Shown: positions 46,705 through 57,612 of the stretch, one piece after another | Numbering within the stretch: the first letter of the stretch is position 1 | Layout: every line of letters starts with the position of its first letter | Assembly: GCA_023053575.1 (NCBI GenBank) | Contig: JAKZAP010000001.1 | Coordinates: 9,254,849 to 9,318,848, forward strand | Direction of reading: 5' to 3' | Source: Branchinecta lynchi | Lineage: Eukaryota; Arthropoda; Branchiopoda; Anostraca; Branchinectidae | Length of the DNA: 64,000 bases | The notes under the pieces: generated by a model | Told to the model about the DNA's origin: nothing | The model's input: the letters and a program-made list of their open reading frames with translations, nothing else | Databases searched by the model: none | Made by a program: the position numbers and the translations under genes

Positions 46705-47474
46705 AGTGGTTCCCGACCTTTTCCTTACCGCGTACCCCTAATCAAGGTTTGAAAAGATTGCGTACCCCCATTTTCAGAACGTGAAAAAGACGATAGTTCT
46801 TATCAAAAACTGTAAGGCATACATGTCTAAAAATATATACAAAATCAATGAGACAATCACTAGAGACTGCCTTGTAGCGAAAACTGTCAAATCTTGGCTC
46901 GAAGTCGTTAGCCGCATGTTTTTCACAGTCAGCCTGTGGCCGTGTTTGTTTTTGATGTTCTCAGTGCTTTCATCAAGCTGCGTCGCAAACTTTTTCGTTA
47001 GCTTAATTCGCAACCTGAATGACAGTACCACTTGCAATGTCTTCGATTCTTTTTGAAACAATGTTGTTTGACACAGGAACAGATTTTACGGCAGTAGGCG
47101 AGCTGTTTTGAATCAATTTTATTCACTGACTTCCACAAGGGCTTGTAATCAAAGGCGTCACCCACGGGTTGACAACACCCATCCCCCCAAAAAGGTCGGC
47201 CAGACGATTAAAAAGAAAAGTGTCGGTGTGAAGCGCCGCAATTTTTTGTAAAACCAGTTACTTAAAAAAAAACAAAAAAACACAGTAGTAGACCAGTAAA
47301 AATACCTTGCCCCTTTAGATACATTTTGGCTGGTGATGCCTCTGCTAGGGGCCTGCATTAGGCTTTCTGGCAATCAAACGTGAGTGAGGCGAGATTTTGA
47401 AGCTACACACTCAACCAATTTTGGTTCCTTCGCGTACCCCTTGGGGTACGCGTACCACCTGTTGGGAACCACTG
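46705..47474. mobile_element. Non-autonomous hAT element with 8-bp target duplication
   Basis: The left end AGTGGTTCCCGACCTTTTCC and the right end GTTGGGAACCACTG are the familiar CAGTGGTTCCCAACC ends of hAT elements; the first C is missing on the left. TACTAGAT flanks both sides (46,697-46,704 and 47,475-47,482), the 8-bp duplication expected for hAT. GCGTACCCC motifs lie just inside both ends in inverted orientation. No transposase is encoded. A shorter element is nested at 47,150-47,344. Confidence 0.85.
47150..47344. mobile_element. Short CAAAGGCGTCACC…GGTGATGCCTCTG element in the hAT
   Basis: The two ends are inverse copies at 11 of 13 positions, and belong to the same CAGAGGCGTYAC end type as 47,779 and 4,918. 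A C tract follows the left end, as in the others. The nearby direct repeat AATCAAA (47,148 and about 47,373) does not sit exactly at both ends, so the duplication is unproven. Confidence 0.5.
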
Positions 47475-47778
47475 TACTAGATGAGGGACCCGAATAGACC
47501 GACTTGAGGATAGTCGTTTGGACGATCCGAACATGGTGGGAGGAGTGGAGGGATGTGGAATCCGGAAACTAGTGACATTTACAACTTGTGAACTGGCGAT
47601 CGGATTTGAATGAAACTTGGCAAGTGGAAAGAGCTAACGTCTCAAATGTTCCGTGTCAAGTCCGGCCCGGATCCTGTACTTGGTGGGGGGGGGGGGGGAA
47701 GGGGGCATCGTATTTTTGTGAAAACGCATTAGGACAGAACCAGATCCTATCGGGCTCTTTGGGGGGATTTGGAGGGAG

Positions 47779-48127
47779 CAGAGGCGTTATTAGCCAAAAC
47801 GTTTGGGGGGGGGACGAGGCATTTGCCGACTGGCTGGTAGTTTTTACCGAGTTTTTCTGCAGAAAAAACGACTGTTTTCAACAACAAAAATGACATTTTG
47901 AAAAAAATCGACTGATTTTCAGAAAAGTTCACCGATTTTTAGAAAAACCGACTATTTTGACGAAAAATCGACCAATTTTCCCAAAAACCGACTGTTTTCG
48001 TGAAAACAGATAACTGTTTTTACGAAAAATTACGGCGCTTCGCGCCGACTCGGTTATTTTTTACCGACTGGCCGACATCATTGGGGTCGGGCGTCCCCCC
48101 CTCCCCCCCCCAGTCGTGACGTCCCTG
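47779..48127. mobile_element. hAT-like MITE, CAGAGGCGTTATTAGCC ends
   Basis: The left end CAGAGGCGTTATTAGCC is met by the inverse right end CAGGGACGTCACGACTGG, each followed internally by a G tract. The flanking 8 bp are GGAGGGAG and GGAGGGGG, a 7-of-8 match that fits an hAT-type duplication, though the surrounding sequence is G-rich. The interior repeats AAAATCGACTGATTTTC-like phrases and a GGCGCTTCGCGCC hairpin. Degraded relatives are at 4,865, 9,225 and 50,690. Confidence 0.65.
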
Positions 48128-48950
48128 GGAGGGGGTTTCCTGGAATCCCGGTGATCGCGAGTTAGGATACTTCCGGATGTACTAAAGACGATAAACTTGG
48201 TAGGCAAATTAACGACCCGACCAAATAGACTTAAGGACCCGACACAATGCGCTAAGAAGACTTCCGTTCCTGGATACGACCATTTTTCGGGTAGTTAAGG
48301 GAAGGGGAATCCGGATATTACTATTACCGCAGGTTGCGAACAGATGGTCTGATTCAAATCAAACAAAAGGGTGACAAGTTGGAAGTTGGAGGGGGGGAGG
48401 GTCTGGAAACTTTTTAACATGCACACAAACCAAATGAATAGGATGCAAGTTGGATAGCACTGAGTTTATGCGGCCTAGATTTGTTATTTGGCATCCGAAC
48501 CGGATCCGAACGCGATAGGGTTCGAGTTCAATTTGATGGACGGGAAGAGGATATGTTAGGGCTGCAAGGTTTGTGTGCCCGAGTCGTATTCGGCCACAGT
48601 GGGTGGAGTTGGAGGGGAAGTCCCGGAAATTTTGTGGCTAGCATTAGGGTCGAACGAGTGGAGTGATTTCAAAGAAACTTGGAAATTAGAGAGATTGTAT
48701 GCCCTAGGGCCTAGGTGACATATTCTAGGATCCGTGGGCTCCGAGCACGGTCGGGAGGTGCAGCGGAATTTCGGAAAAATGCTCAGATTCGAGTAATAGG
48801 TGGCAAGAGAGGATGCTTTTGATGATCCATTGGTCGAACTAGATTCGGCCACGGCAGGGGGAGTTGGAGGGGGGGGGGGGTATAGGAAATAGTGTGGCCA
48901 CGTCTAGGATCAAACGAGTGGATCTAAACTTGGAAGGTAGTCATTCCTTT

Positions 48951-49932
48951 TTCTCCACACTGCACTATTCTTTCTTTTTTTACTGCGCAACAAGTATCCA
49001 CGATCATCATCATCCTAATATCAGGCAGACCCACCGCTCTATTTCACTCGATGGCGATGAACCCAGGCTTATAGTCTGTTGGGTCTTACCCTTCAAAGGG
49101 CTCTTCGCAACAGAGACAGAGACTCTGTTTAATTCCCGGGCTTCTCGTCGTGAACACTGAAAGAGCTTGCTGTTGCTGACTCTGCAAGGTAGGAAATTTT
49201 AATTTATAATTTGATTGAATCATGTTGTCTACTGATATTTTTCCCGTGAGAATTGTTGGGGGGGGGGGGGGGGGGGGTATTGTGACGCAATTTTCTGCCT
49301 TCCCTTTACGGTTATGTCTTGATTTGCCTTCAGTTGCTACAGGTTCTATTTGAAGCGAACGATATTACTTTCTTCCTTTCTTCATTGCCCTTAATTCTGT
49401 GTGGTCAGTGCTTATTGGAGCCGTAGGGCATTGCCCGGATCTTTCACGGTAATTTTCTAAAACTTTGCTAAGGCGAAAGCCCCCCCCCCCCCCCCATCCA
49501 ACCCGTCAGCCAACGTCCCAGTTATGTGGCACTGAATTCTTCAATCTCTACCAGCTTTATCGAATATCCAGGATTGCAGTGTCCTACTTATTCATTATCA
49601 CTTAATCCTATCAAGCCACTGGGCCTGGAAATCGAATCACTTGAGCGGATATGAAAAATTCGCCGACGGAAAGCAACTCATCAGCTTCATGCGGTCTACT
49701 GACCCACAGATATGATTAAGTTTATGATATTACTTGGTCATCGGGACAGGGGATGGATCGGCTTTTAGGTGATTTGTCCTGGGAGCTGAAGGAAATATAG
49801 GCTACTGAGAGACGAAGGGACAGGTCCGCTGGAAGGGGGTTGGTATTGAATCATCCAATAATTCACCCTTCTTTTGTAGGTAAATCCCGAAGGACTTGAA
49901 TCTGCGTTCGACCTTTGTCATGAGTGTAGCCT
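48951..49932. other. No gene; long G and C tracts
   Basis: A 20-nt G run at 49,258-49,277 and a C run near 49,481-49,495. No recognisable gene or transposon end. It runs up to the split family B copy. Confidence 0.35.
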
Positions 49933-50146
49933 GAAACTTAGTGGGCTTTCTTTGGGTCAAGGGAAAGGTCGAGCTCGTAGATGAGCTATGTAGCCCTACA
50001 TTTAGGTGTTTTTTTTTTTTTTAAAGGACACATGAGGGGTAAAAAAAAATATTTTTAAACAGCTAATGAGATAATCAATTAAATGGTAAGAAGAAAAAAG
50101 ACATGCTAAATAGGATTATGAAAACCATTTTCTCGCCGGACATCTA
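49933..50146 (-). mobile_element. Family B copy B6, 3' portion left of the Harbinger
   Basis: Minus-strand family B landmarks: the block read as GAAACTTAGTG…GTAGCCCTACATTTAGG, AACAGCTAATG, AAGACATGCT and AAAACCATTTTCTCGCCGGA. It stops abruptly at CTA (50,144-50,146) and resumes after the Harbinger at 61,680. The terminal palindrome is missing. Confidence 0.75.
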
Positions 50147-50323
50147 GAGCGTGTCCGAATTCAGACCTGACCAAAAACTCCGCATTTAATTCTGCAATTA
50201 ATGCTGCGAAACCGTCCGAATCCGATAGAGCAATTTCTTCTGCCAAAACTGGCGATGTAGCGTTTTCAGCAGCAGAACAGCAACACTTTAGTTTTGGTAC
50301 TTGTTTGCAATACAAAGTGCAAG

Positions 50324-50479
50324 ATGGATGAAGAGGAGATGACTGTTCTCCTCTGTCAAATCCAACACCTTCTAAAACTCCAGTACATATTCATCCAGAT
50401 TATTGGAAGTCAAGTAAAAAAGCTGTTGACCTTGTCTCGTATTCTTTTGGATCAAGAGACATCACATTCTGATGTAGAG
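50324..50479 (+). CDS. Harbinger transposase, exon 1
   Basis: ATG at 50,324, 177 bp inside the left terminal repeat. The exon encodes 52 residues, opening with MDEEEMTVLL and ending SDVE, and closes at a donor GAG|GTATGT (50,480). The exon is in phase 0, and so is the acceptor of the main exon at 54,148, so splicing joins them without frame change to give 407 residues. An upstream in-frame ATG at 50,294 exists, but the second one follows a better context (AAGATGG). The intron of 3.7 kb has collected four other elements. The exon call rests on position, signals and phase; the short N-terminal sequence itself carries no diagnostic motif. Confidence 0.65.
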
Positions 50480-50689
50480 GTATGTATGAATTTTAGTAAA
50501 TATTCCCCCCTTGAAACAACACAGTACCACACTCTGTTCCCTGAAAGCGTGAAAGGCCCTTCATTTCATGCTTTTACTGTCAGTTTAAAACTAAGTTTGA
50601 GAAAAATATGCATCTTATGGAATGTTCTTGCTGACAATTATTTTGCCCCCGGCCCTGTATCTTGTGTGGTGGCTGCCACTTGACCTACT

Positions 50690-50960
50690 ATGTTACCAGT
50701 CATGAGAGAGGCTACTAGCCAAAATGATTGGGAAGGGGGGCAACGTATGACTGGCTGGTAATTTTTACCGACAGTTTTTGCAGATAAAACTGACTATTAT
50801 TGATTAAAACGACTGTGTCACAAGTGTGTTGACTGATTTTAAGAATAACTAGCATTTTATAGCAAAAATTTACTATTTTTTTTACAAGAAACAGACTGTT
50901 TAAAAAAAAAATGACTGTGCTATTTTTTACAGGCTGGCTGACAAGATTTTGGGTGGGGAT
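50690..50960. mobile_element. Degraded hAT-like MITE in the transposase intron
   Basis: GAGGCTACTAGCCAAAATGA followed by a G tract, ACTGGCTGGTAATTTTTACC, repeated ACTGACTATTTT-like phrases and a closing GGCTGGCTGACAAGATTTTG match the order seen in the element at 47,779-48,127. The ends are worn. Confidence 0.55.
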
Positions 50961-50961
50961 A

Positions 50962-51976
50962 CCAGTCAGCCACAAACCCCTGATTTTTGGATACCCTATG
51001 ACATATGCTGGATAGCTGTAGGTACCCTAACCCTGATCCAGCCCTGATCTACCCCACTATAGATGCGTCGTGATGGGTTGATTTGTGAGCTGAACTGAAA
51101 TCATCAATATTTTATTGGATTCAAGTATCCAGCGTTTGGCATAAGGCATTTTTCTGTGACACGAGTATGGGCCACACACCAGAGTGTTTGTTGCGGGAAC
51201 ACAATTGTAGGCCACACGGTCGAGCCACAAGTTGGAACTCGTGGAAATGGCGTTTTGTCTATCTTTTTGGCGTTAATTTCAAATATCTAAAAGTAAAAAT
51301 AAAATTCACGTAAAATCTTAATAAATAGAACTCCAGGCTTTTTTCCTTACCATTCTGTACAAAAAGCATCCTCATTTTTAAGTCTACATGCTTGAAAAAG
51401 TAGTTAGCTTTATTGTTTAGACTCTATTTTGCTGCTTAATTTGAAATTCCCGCCAGAATCGAGCCATAAAATCGACAATCACCTCGCCAGTTGTTTGTCG
51501 AGTTTGAGCCACAAAGCGAGCCAAGAAAATCTTGTTGGTCGCGGAAACACACTTGTGTTAACCCACAAATTGTCTGTGGGAACGCCTATAGTGTATCCAA
51601 CGTTAGCCATAGGGTATACCAAACGAGGGATGTACCCAGCATTTGGCATAGGCTTTCCCAAAATCAGTGATTTGTGGTAGACTGGGGCATCCCAGTCAGC
51701 TACAAACCCTTGATTTTTGGGTACCCTATGCCAGATGCTGGACTCCCTATGCCAAATGCTGGATAGCTGTTGGTACCCTAACCCTGACCTACCCCGCTAT
51801 AGTAAATTGTGATTGGTTGGTTTCTCTGCTTCACTCAAATCGTCAATATTTTATTGGGTTCAAGTATCCAGCATTTGGCATAGTGCGTCCAGCATTGGGC
51901 ATAGGGTATAACAAGCGCTAGCTATATCCGGCGTTTGGCATAGGCTTTCCGAAAATCAGGGTTTGTGGTAGACTGG
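50962..51976. mobile_element. Two head-to-tail inverted-repeat elements in the transposase intron
   Basis: The end CCAGTCAGCCACAAACCC followed by CTGATTTTTGG at 50,962 is repeated at 51,692. Its inverse (CAAAATCAGTGATTTGTGG…GACTGG) closes at 51,685 and 51,976. So a ~724-bp and a ~285-bp element of the same kind lie in tandem, 6 bp apart. Both contain GGTACCCTATGCCAGATGCTGG-like and TTTGGCATAGG motifs in opposite orientations. No coding capacity. The phrase ATCGTCAATATTTTATTGG is shared by both. Confidence 0.65.
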
Positions 51977-52439
51977 GGCTTCCCACCCCTCCCCACTAGT
52001 TGTGATGCCTCTGCTAGTCATACACAGATCCTCAATTTTTAGCCAAAGTTTCCTAAAATCTAGGCTTGCCACCTATGCTGCCCATTCTACCTAAACCAAT
52101 CTGTACCACGTTGCAGTCTCCTGCCTTAGAGGCCTTGGTCTGGCCTCTGTTGAAGTCTCTTAACTTGGAGATTTCTTCCAATCTGGCTGTCAAGCGATCT
52201 CCTGAAGCTGAGGTTTCTCACACTGTTTGGCAAACCTTCTTCTCAACAGAAGATCAGAGCAGTGAGATTGGCAGAACGCCCACAGATAGCTGGCTATTTA
52301 GACAGTGCGAGAAACCTTACCTTCAGGAGATTGCTTAACGGGCAAATTGGAGGAAACATCACAGGTAGGAGACTACAGCAATGGCCAGATAAAGGAAAAC
52401 CTCCAATAAAAACCTCCACATACCCGGGTTTAATGGCTA

Positions 52440-52740
52440 CCTTATGCTGAGTACGGGGTATATCTATCTTTTGGTGTACCATATGCCTGATGCTGGATAC
52501 TCTATCCCAAATGTTGGATACACCAACCCAGTAAAAAAATTGGTGGTTTGAGTAAGCTCTGAAATCAACTGATCAAAAGGTTGTCTATCCTGGGTTAGGT
52601 CAGGATTAGCATACCATAATAGGCATATGGCAAATGCTAGAAGGTTTGACAGAGGGTATAAGAACATCAGGGTTTTTGGTTGACTTGGCATTGGGTAGGC
52701 TATGCCAAAAGCTAGATATACCAAGGGATATAGCAAGATA
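52440..52740. repeat. Diverged relative of the GGTACCCTATGCC element
   Basis: TGGTGTACCATATGCCTGAT, CCCAAATGTTGGATACACC, CATATGGCAAATGCTAG and CATCAGGGTTTTTGGTTGAC repeat the internal and end motifs of 50,962-51,976 in a worn form. Its exact ends cannot be given. Confidence 0.5.
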
Positions 52741-53044
52741 TACCATGCCCTGCAGCAAAGGCAATGAAACCCCTACAAAAACTTGTCAAAACTGATAATG
52801 TCAATTAGATATGCGCCTTTCAAACAGATTTTTAAGAGGGTACCATGACCTTGCTACTGGGCATGGTGTCCGACCTATAGTCACCATGGTCATACATTGG
52901 GGTATTCCAAGAGTTTGGGCACCATGCATAAATTTGAAGATTTGTGTCTTTCAACATTCATCTTCCAACAAAGTTGAAATTTTGAGCTCCCTAAGGTAAC
53001 CTTGGCAAAGCCCTTTGTTTCATAGGGCTTGCTGGCAGAAGCAA

Positions 53045-54032
53045 CAAGACCAAAGGTTTCGATGGGATCCCAAAAATTCAATATCTGATCCAGACAACTG
53101 GGTCTTGTCTTAGCCAGATCCAGTCATCGCCAGACTCCTTGAACATTTCTACAATTAAAATTCAGAAACAGATTAAGACCAAATAGCTAGTCATCTGAGA
53201 AAACCAAGTTCAGATATGGATTCAGCATGTGTGTTTACCCCGATAAGTCATATCTGTTTTGACGAAAACTTCCTTACACTTCTGCCAATTTCCTGGTTTC
53301 GGCCGAACTCCAGAACTACTTGTCCGACGAAAAAAGAAAGCTCAAAAACGAACTCAGGGTATCTTCTTTCCCCAATAAAGAACATCTAATCAACTTCAAA
53401 TAAAAATTTAACTTATAAAAAAATTTCCGGCTCCAGCCGGATTCCGGTCAAACTAAATTTCCGGGTAAAATATGATTGTCAAACACGGATTCTGCATCTC
53501 TTCTTACCCTTAAATCGGTTATCTAATCAAGTAGAAATAAAACTTAAGCTTCTAACAATTTTCTGGTTTTGGCTGGATTTGGGGGGAACTACACATCCAG
53601 CTAGAAAATTTGTTCACATAAGTGTTCAGTCTGTCTTCTTGCCCTAAATCGAACATCTAATCAACTCCAAATATAACTTTTAATTTTAACAAACGTTCCG
53701 GTTTGGGCCGGACTACTTGTCTGATGACAAAATGGTTTTCACCATCGTGTTCAGCATGTCTTCTTACCCCATAATCGACTATCAAATTAGCTGTTTCAAA
53801 ATATTTTGTTTGCCCCTTAATTTGAACCCCCTTCCCCCCCCTAAATGTAGGGCTACAAAGCCCATCTACGAACTTGACTGGTCCAACGACCCAACGAATT
53901 CTCACACCAAGTTTCAATCAAGATATCTCATTCCCTTTGAGAGTTATCGTGCTTACAGACGGACGGACGGACAGACGGACAACTTTTGCGATGTCATAGG
54001 TATCCCTCCACTTACGTTTTGGGATCCCAAAA
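53045..54032 (+). mobile_element. Family B element, copy B5, in the transposase intron
   Basis: CAAGACCAAAGGTTTCGATG at 53,045 and TTTTGGGATCCCAAAA ending at 54,032. It has fewer 137-bp units than B3. It ends 115 bp before the transposase main exon and leaves its acceptor intact. The 5' flank ends AAGCAA and the 3' flank contains AAGCAA; because the element starts CAA, the exact duplication is ambiguous. Confidence 0.75.
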
Positions 54033-54147
54033 ACAAGCAATTTGATTGGTGCTGCTAAGAAAAAACTTGACATGAGGTCTGCTCTCCTTAGCTCATCTAG
54101 CCATTAAATACTATTATCCCCTAGTAACTTTCTGATTTTCTTTTCAG

Positions 54148-55215
54148 AGGCCAGACAAATATTGCCAGCTTTCCTACACACCTCAGATGTTCACATATTT
54201 CGAAAACCCCAGGCGGTTCCGTGAACATTATCGAATCTCACTCCCATCCTTTCAAGTTCTTCTTAGAAAGACGTCTGAACACAAGCGGCATGGATGGTCA
54301 GAGGAAATAGAATGGTGTGTTTTCTTAGGATGGATAGGATGTGGCACTTCTTACCGTGTCATAGGATTGGCTAGTGGGATTCCGAGACAAACCGTTTGTG
54401 ACATAGTTCACAGAAAAATCAACATCCTGCTATCAATTTGCAAAGATGTCATTAAACTGCCGAGGCAAAACGAACTACAGTCGATTGGACAGGGAATGGC
54501 AGCAAGAGCAAGGTCAAACGTGTTTAAGTGTGCCGTAGGTGCCATAGATGGCTCACATATCAACTGTCATGTCCCTGAATCGGTAAAGAAAGAACACATC
54601 AACCGTAAAAAAAGGACTAGCATCCAACTACAGGGGCTAGTGGATCACACCAAGAAATTCATCGATGTGTTCGTTGGATATCCTGGGTCTGTACATGACT
54701 CACGAGTTCTTCGCAATTCTCCACTGTACAAGGAGAAGCTATATCCTCCTCAAGGCTACTGCATTTTGGGAGATTCTGGTTACCCATGCATCAAGAGCCC
54801 GATAACTCTAATGACACCTTTCCGGGAAAACCAAGCTGCTGCTAACACAGAAAAGAGGCAGTTCAACACTGCATTTTCAAAGGCAAGGGTTGTCGTGGAG
54901 ATGGCCTTTGGACTCCTCAAAATCAGATGGAGAACAATTTTTGATACCGAAGTGTCAGTGAACATTGAACGCCTCAGTGAAGTTGTCATGTGTTGCTGTA
55001 TTTTGCACAACATATGTGTTGCATCATTAGATGACTGGGATGTAGATAATGTGGAAATGTCCCGGCCATCTGGTGGATACAGGGATGAAAGTGACGGACT
55101 AACAGTAAGAGATCATTTGTTCAACCAGTTTCTGAACAACAACAGACAAAGGAACCGTGGAACTCCAGCTCCAAGCAGTGATCACGCTTATATCTCAGCA
55201 CTGTCCATACCTTGA
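54148..55215 (+). CDS. Harbinger transposase (HARBI1-like, DDE nuclease), main exon
   Basis: This is the enzyme expected to cut the element out and insert it at 3-bp targets. A strong acceptor (TTTTCTTTTCAG) precedes codon AGG at 54,148; the first internal ATG is 54,187. The exon encodes 355 residues without a stop. Counting from that ATG: a helix-turn-helix-like region at about 37-80 (SYRVIGLASGIPRQTVCDIV), then the DDE nuclease with GAIDGSHI (Asp121), the VHDSRV block (about 169-174), LGDSGYP (Asp196) and VVVEMAFGLLKIRWRT (Glu238). These are the conserved DDE blocks of PIF/Harbinger transposases and vertebrate HARBI1. All triad residues are present and the 407-residue spliced product has the usual family length. 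It converges with the Myb-like partner gene. Confidence 0.93.
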   Translation, partial: RPDKYCQLSYTPQMFTYFENPRRFREHYRISLPSFQVLLRKTSEHKRHGWSEEIEWCVFLGWIGCGTSYRVIGLASGIPRQTVCDIVHRKINILLSICKDVIKLPRQNELQSIGQGMAARARSNVFKCAVGAIDGSHINCHVPESVKKEHINRKKRTSIQLQGLVDHTKKFIDVFVGYPGSVHDSRVLRNSPLYKEKLYPPQGYCILGDSGYPCIKSPITLMTPFRENQAAANTEKRQFNTAFSKARVVVEMAFGLLKIRWRTIFDTEVSVNIERLSEVVMCCCILHNICVASLDDWDVDNVEMSRPSGGYRDESDGLTVRDHLFNQFLNNNRQRNRGTPAPSSDHAYISALSIP

Positions 55216-56445
55216 ACATCTATTGTTTTTGTAATGTAATTTTTGTAAAATATTTACCTTGTGTGCACAATCCGGTAGAAGTTGCTGATGTAAGTCATTC
55301 CAACAGGTTAAACAATGCTTCTTACGCTGTAGATAGCGTGCCTTGCCAAGAAGTGTGAAATATCGCTGCCAAAGCATCGTACCTGATTGAGTCTTGTCAC
55401 CCAGCCTTGCAAGTTCCATATGAGCTTCTAGCTCTTGTTCTTCATCTCAACGGCTTTTCATCTACAGTATATTCTGGCCCCTTTGACAACAACTCAATGC
55501 TTTTACACATGCCTTGTTTCACTATTTTTGCTGTGAAACATGCTCTGATGACTACGATAAGCTCGTTTGTGTGAACAAGAGCTACGAGCTCATATGGCAC
55601 CTGTAACGAGTAGGTGAAGCAAGAAAGTAGATGAGAATGTCACAAAATACCACTTTCAACCACCCTAGGTTCGAACCTAGAAATAGGATATCCAGTTTCA
55701 TTCGAGTCTGAGTATTTCCGGTACTGCGACGGATTATCTAGGGTATATTAATTTTCTACCTTTTAAGTTAGATCCACTCTTTTGATTCCTAAGCACGCAC
55801 GGCATTTCCGGTACCCCCCCCCCCCCCCCCCCCCCTCCAAATCCCCTTAGCTCCCTCAAAAACGGTTTGATCCAGGAACGCAAGTTTTCTTAGGGCATTG
55901 TGACGGGTTCTTAAGTCTATTTGGTTGGGTCAGTAATATGCCCGCCAAGTTCTATCGTCCTTGGCACATCTGGAAGTGTCATAACTCGCCGTCACTGGAA
56001 TTCCGGGAAACTTCCTCCAACTCCCCCAAAGAGCCCCGGTAGGATCTGATTCTGTCGAGAACGTGTCTACAGGGCTTACGCTTGTTTTTCCTACCAAATT
56101 CTAGCTCGACTCTAGGCGTTTCACAAGATTTCCGGTGGCCCCCTCCAACTCCCCCCACAAGAATCGGATCCGATCCGGACATAACGTGGAACATCTGAGA
56201 CGATAGCTCTTTCCACTTGCCGAGTTTCATTCACATCCGTTCACCCGTTCAAGAGTTATGCATGCCACTAGATTCCGGATTCCCCATCCCTCCACGCTCC
56301 CCATAATGGTTGGATATGGGAAACAACTAATCTCAAGACAGTCTGTTCAAAACAATAGTGCAAGGTTCGCTTTAAGGATTGTTCAAATAGATGTAATAAA
56401 ACTAAAAAAAATACAAATATATAACAGCAACATTAAAACTAGTAA
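55216..56445. other. Gap between the two convergent Harbinger genes
   Basis: Contains the 3' trailers of both genes and, from 55,576, family C copy C5. The region after the transposase stop (TTTGTAATGTAATTTTTG…) is AT-rich, as expected for a trailer. AATAAA-like signals on the minus side are within the AT-rich stretch near 56,395-56,450, but none is certain. Confidence 0.5.
55576..56318 (+). mobile_element. Family C element, copy C5, 3' end lost
   Basis: Starts CAAGAGCTACGAGCTCATAT after GTGTGAA, followed by the typical family C units and a 22-nt C run at 55,814-55,835. It stops near CTCCCCATAATGGTTGGATA without microsatellite or terminal hairpin. Confidence 0.65.
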
Positions 56446-57308
56446 TTATGAACTACTGTTCTTTTTTTCTACTGAGGCGACAAGCCTCTCCATCAAGCTG
56501 GTCAAGGCTGATGATGATTCTCTGAATGCACTACAAGCATCTCTTAAGGTTGAATTTGCTTCTTTCATTTCGTCGAGTACCTTATCTTGGAAGGATGTCT
56601 TCCTTGACTGAGAATCCTTTGGCTTCTCACTAGGCGGACAGGGACTTGGTGTGCCCGATGATGAGTCACTCATCCTGTACTTTCTTTTTCCAGAGTCAGG
56701 TTTCATGGTGGGGGAATTTTTTCTATCTCCCCCCTTCTTCCTCTGCCCTTCTTCCTGTCTTTCCCTATCAGGGTCGTAAACAACGAGTGACATCTTACTA
56801 TCACTCGAGTTGATGACGAGAACCTCCTGATCTTCATTCTCACCAATTACACTGTTTTTCCTGTCACTACTTTCATTCTTGACCCGTTTTCGTAGCACAC
56901 CGTCACTCATATCTCCTATTTCAAGTCCTGACCCTTCCTGATCCAATATTTTACCAAACCTCTTGTTTGGTCTTGACATCTCAGAGCCACTGGACGAAAG
57001 CACTTTTTTAGGGTTCATGACCGTGCTGCCCTTCATGAAGTCGTGAATCACGTCAAAAAATGGCCAGTCATCAGTGACATCATCATCCTCTGTTCCAACA
57101 CCGCTGGACTTAGAATCAGCCCGCATTTTATATGTTTTGAGAAGATTCTGCCATTTAGCCTTTAGTTGTGTCCACTCAAGCTGGTCTAAAAGTTGCAGCT
57201 CTGCCAATATGGTGGTATACCAAATCTGGGCTGAATTTTTCAGACCCGAGAACCTCGAGTCATACTGCACTCGGACCGCAATAAATTTTTCAGTGAGCTC
57301 ATCAGTCC
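56446..57308 (-). CDS. Harbinger Myb/SANT-like DNA-binding partner protein, main exon
   Basis: Two-gene Harbingers encode a Myb-like protein that binds the transposon ends and helps the transposase enter the nucleus. The exon starts after the acceptor TATTTTTCTTTCAG (AG at 57,310-57,309) and runs to the stop at 56,446. The open frame reaches 57,357 only by reading into the intron. Joined to exon 1, the first codon becomes TGG (Trp), giving WTDELTEKFIAVR at the domain start, then NSAQIWYTTILAEL and LEWTQLKAKWQNLLKTYK: the three-helix Myb/SANT-like fold. An acidic patch (EDDDVTDDWPFFD), a serine- and lysine-rich charged middle, and a C-terminal predicted helix (FQDKVLDEMKEANSTLRDAC…) follow, as is typical of these partners. 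The spliced protein would be 354 residues. Confidence 0.85.
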
Positions 57309-57612
57309 CTGAAAGAAAAATATGACTTAGTAAAATTAAATTATTAAACCGTATCAACAGTGACCAGAGGCGTCACTAACCAGGGGCAAAAAACAAAAAT
57401 ATTAAAAAGAAAGCAGTTGGCGAAACTGGGGTTTGCAGAAACTAGAGATTTTCCTGGAAATTGGATGAGTGGGAAAAAATAATAACATGTAGGCGACTCT
57501 TAACACCCAGTATGCATGTTGTGTGGGCAGCTGCTTACCACTGAATAATTATCATTTTAGGTCCCTTTGTTTAGTTAAGGAAGTATTGTCAACTGACAGC
57601 CCTCTGGGAAAA

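Larger units (their letters stand above)
46218..48950 (-). mobile_element. Family C element, copy C4, with nested hAT-type elements
   Basis: Minus-strand family C units from about 48,950 down to a GACCGACGGACGG-type microsatellite and GACAGAAATTGCGAT at 46,225, where the terminal hairpin is missing. It is interrupted by elements at 46,705-47,474 and 47,779-48,127. Removing the first one with one copy of its duplication restores GATGTACTAGATGAGG, which aligns with GGTGTACTAGGATGATG in copy C3. Confidence 0.65.

Noticed and set aside
52900..54187. Translation start of the transposase only at 54,187
   Set aside because: A strong acceptor at 54,147 and a phase-matched exon just inside the left terminal repeat make the spliced model better supported, though 54,187 remains the first internal ATG.
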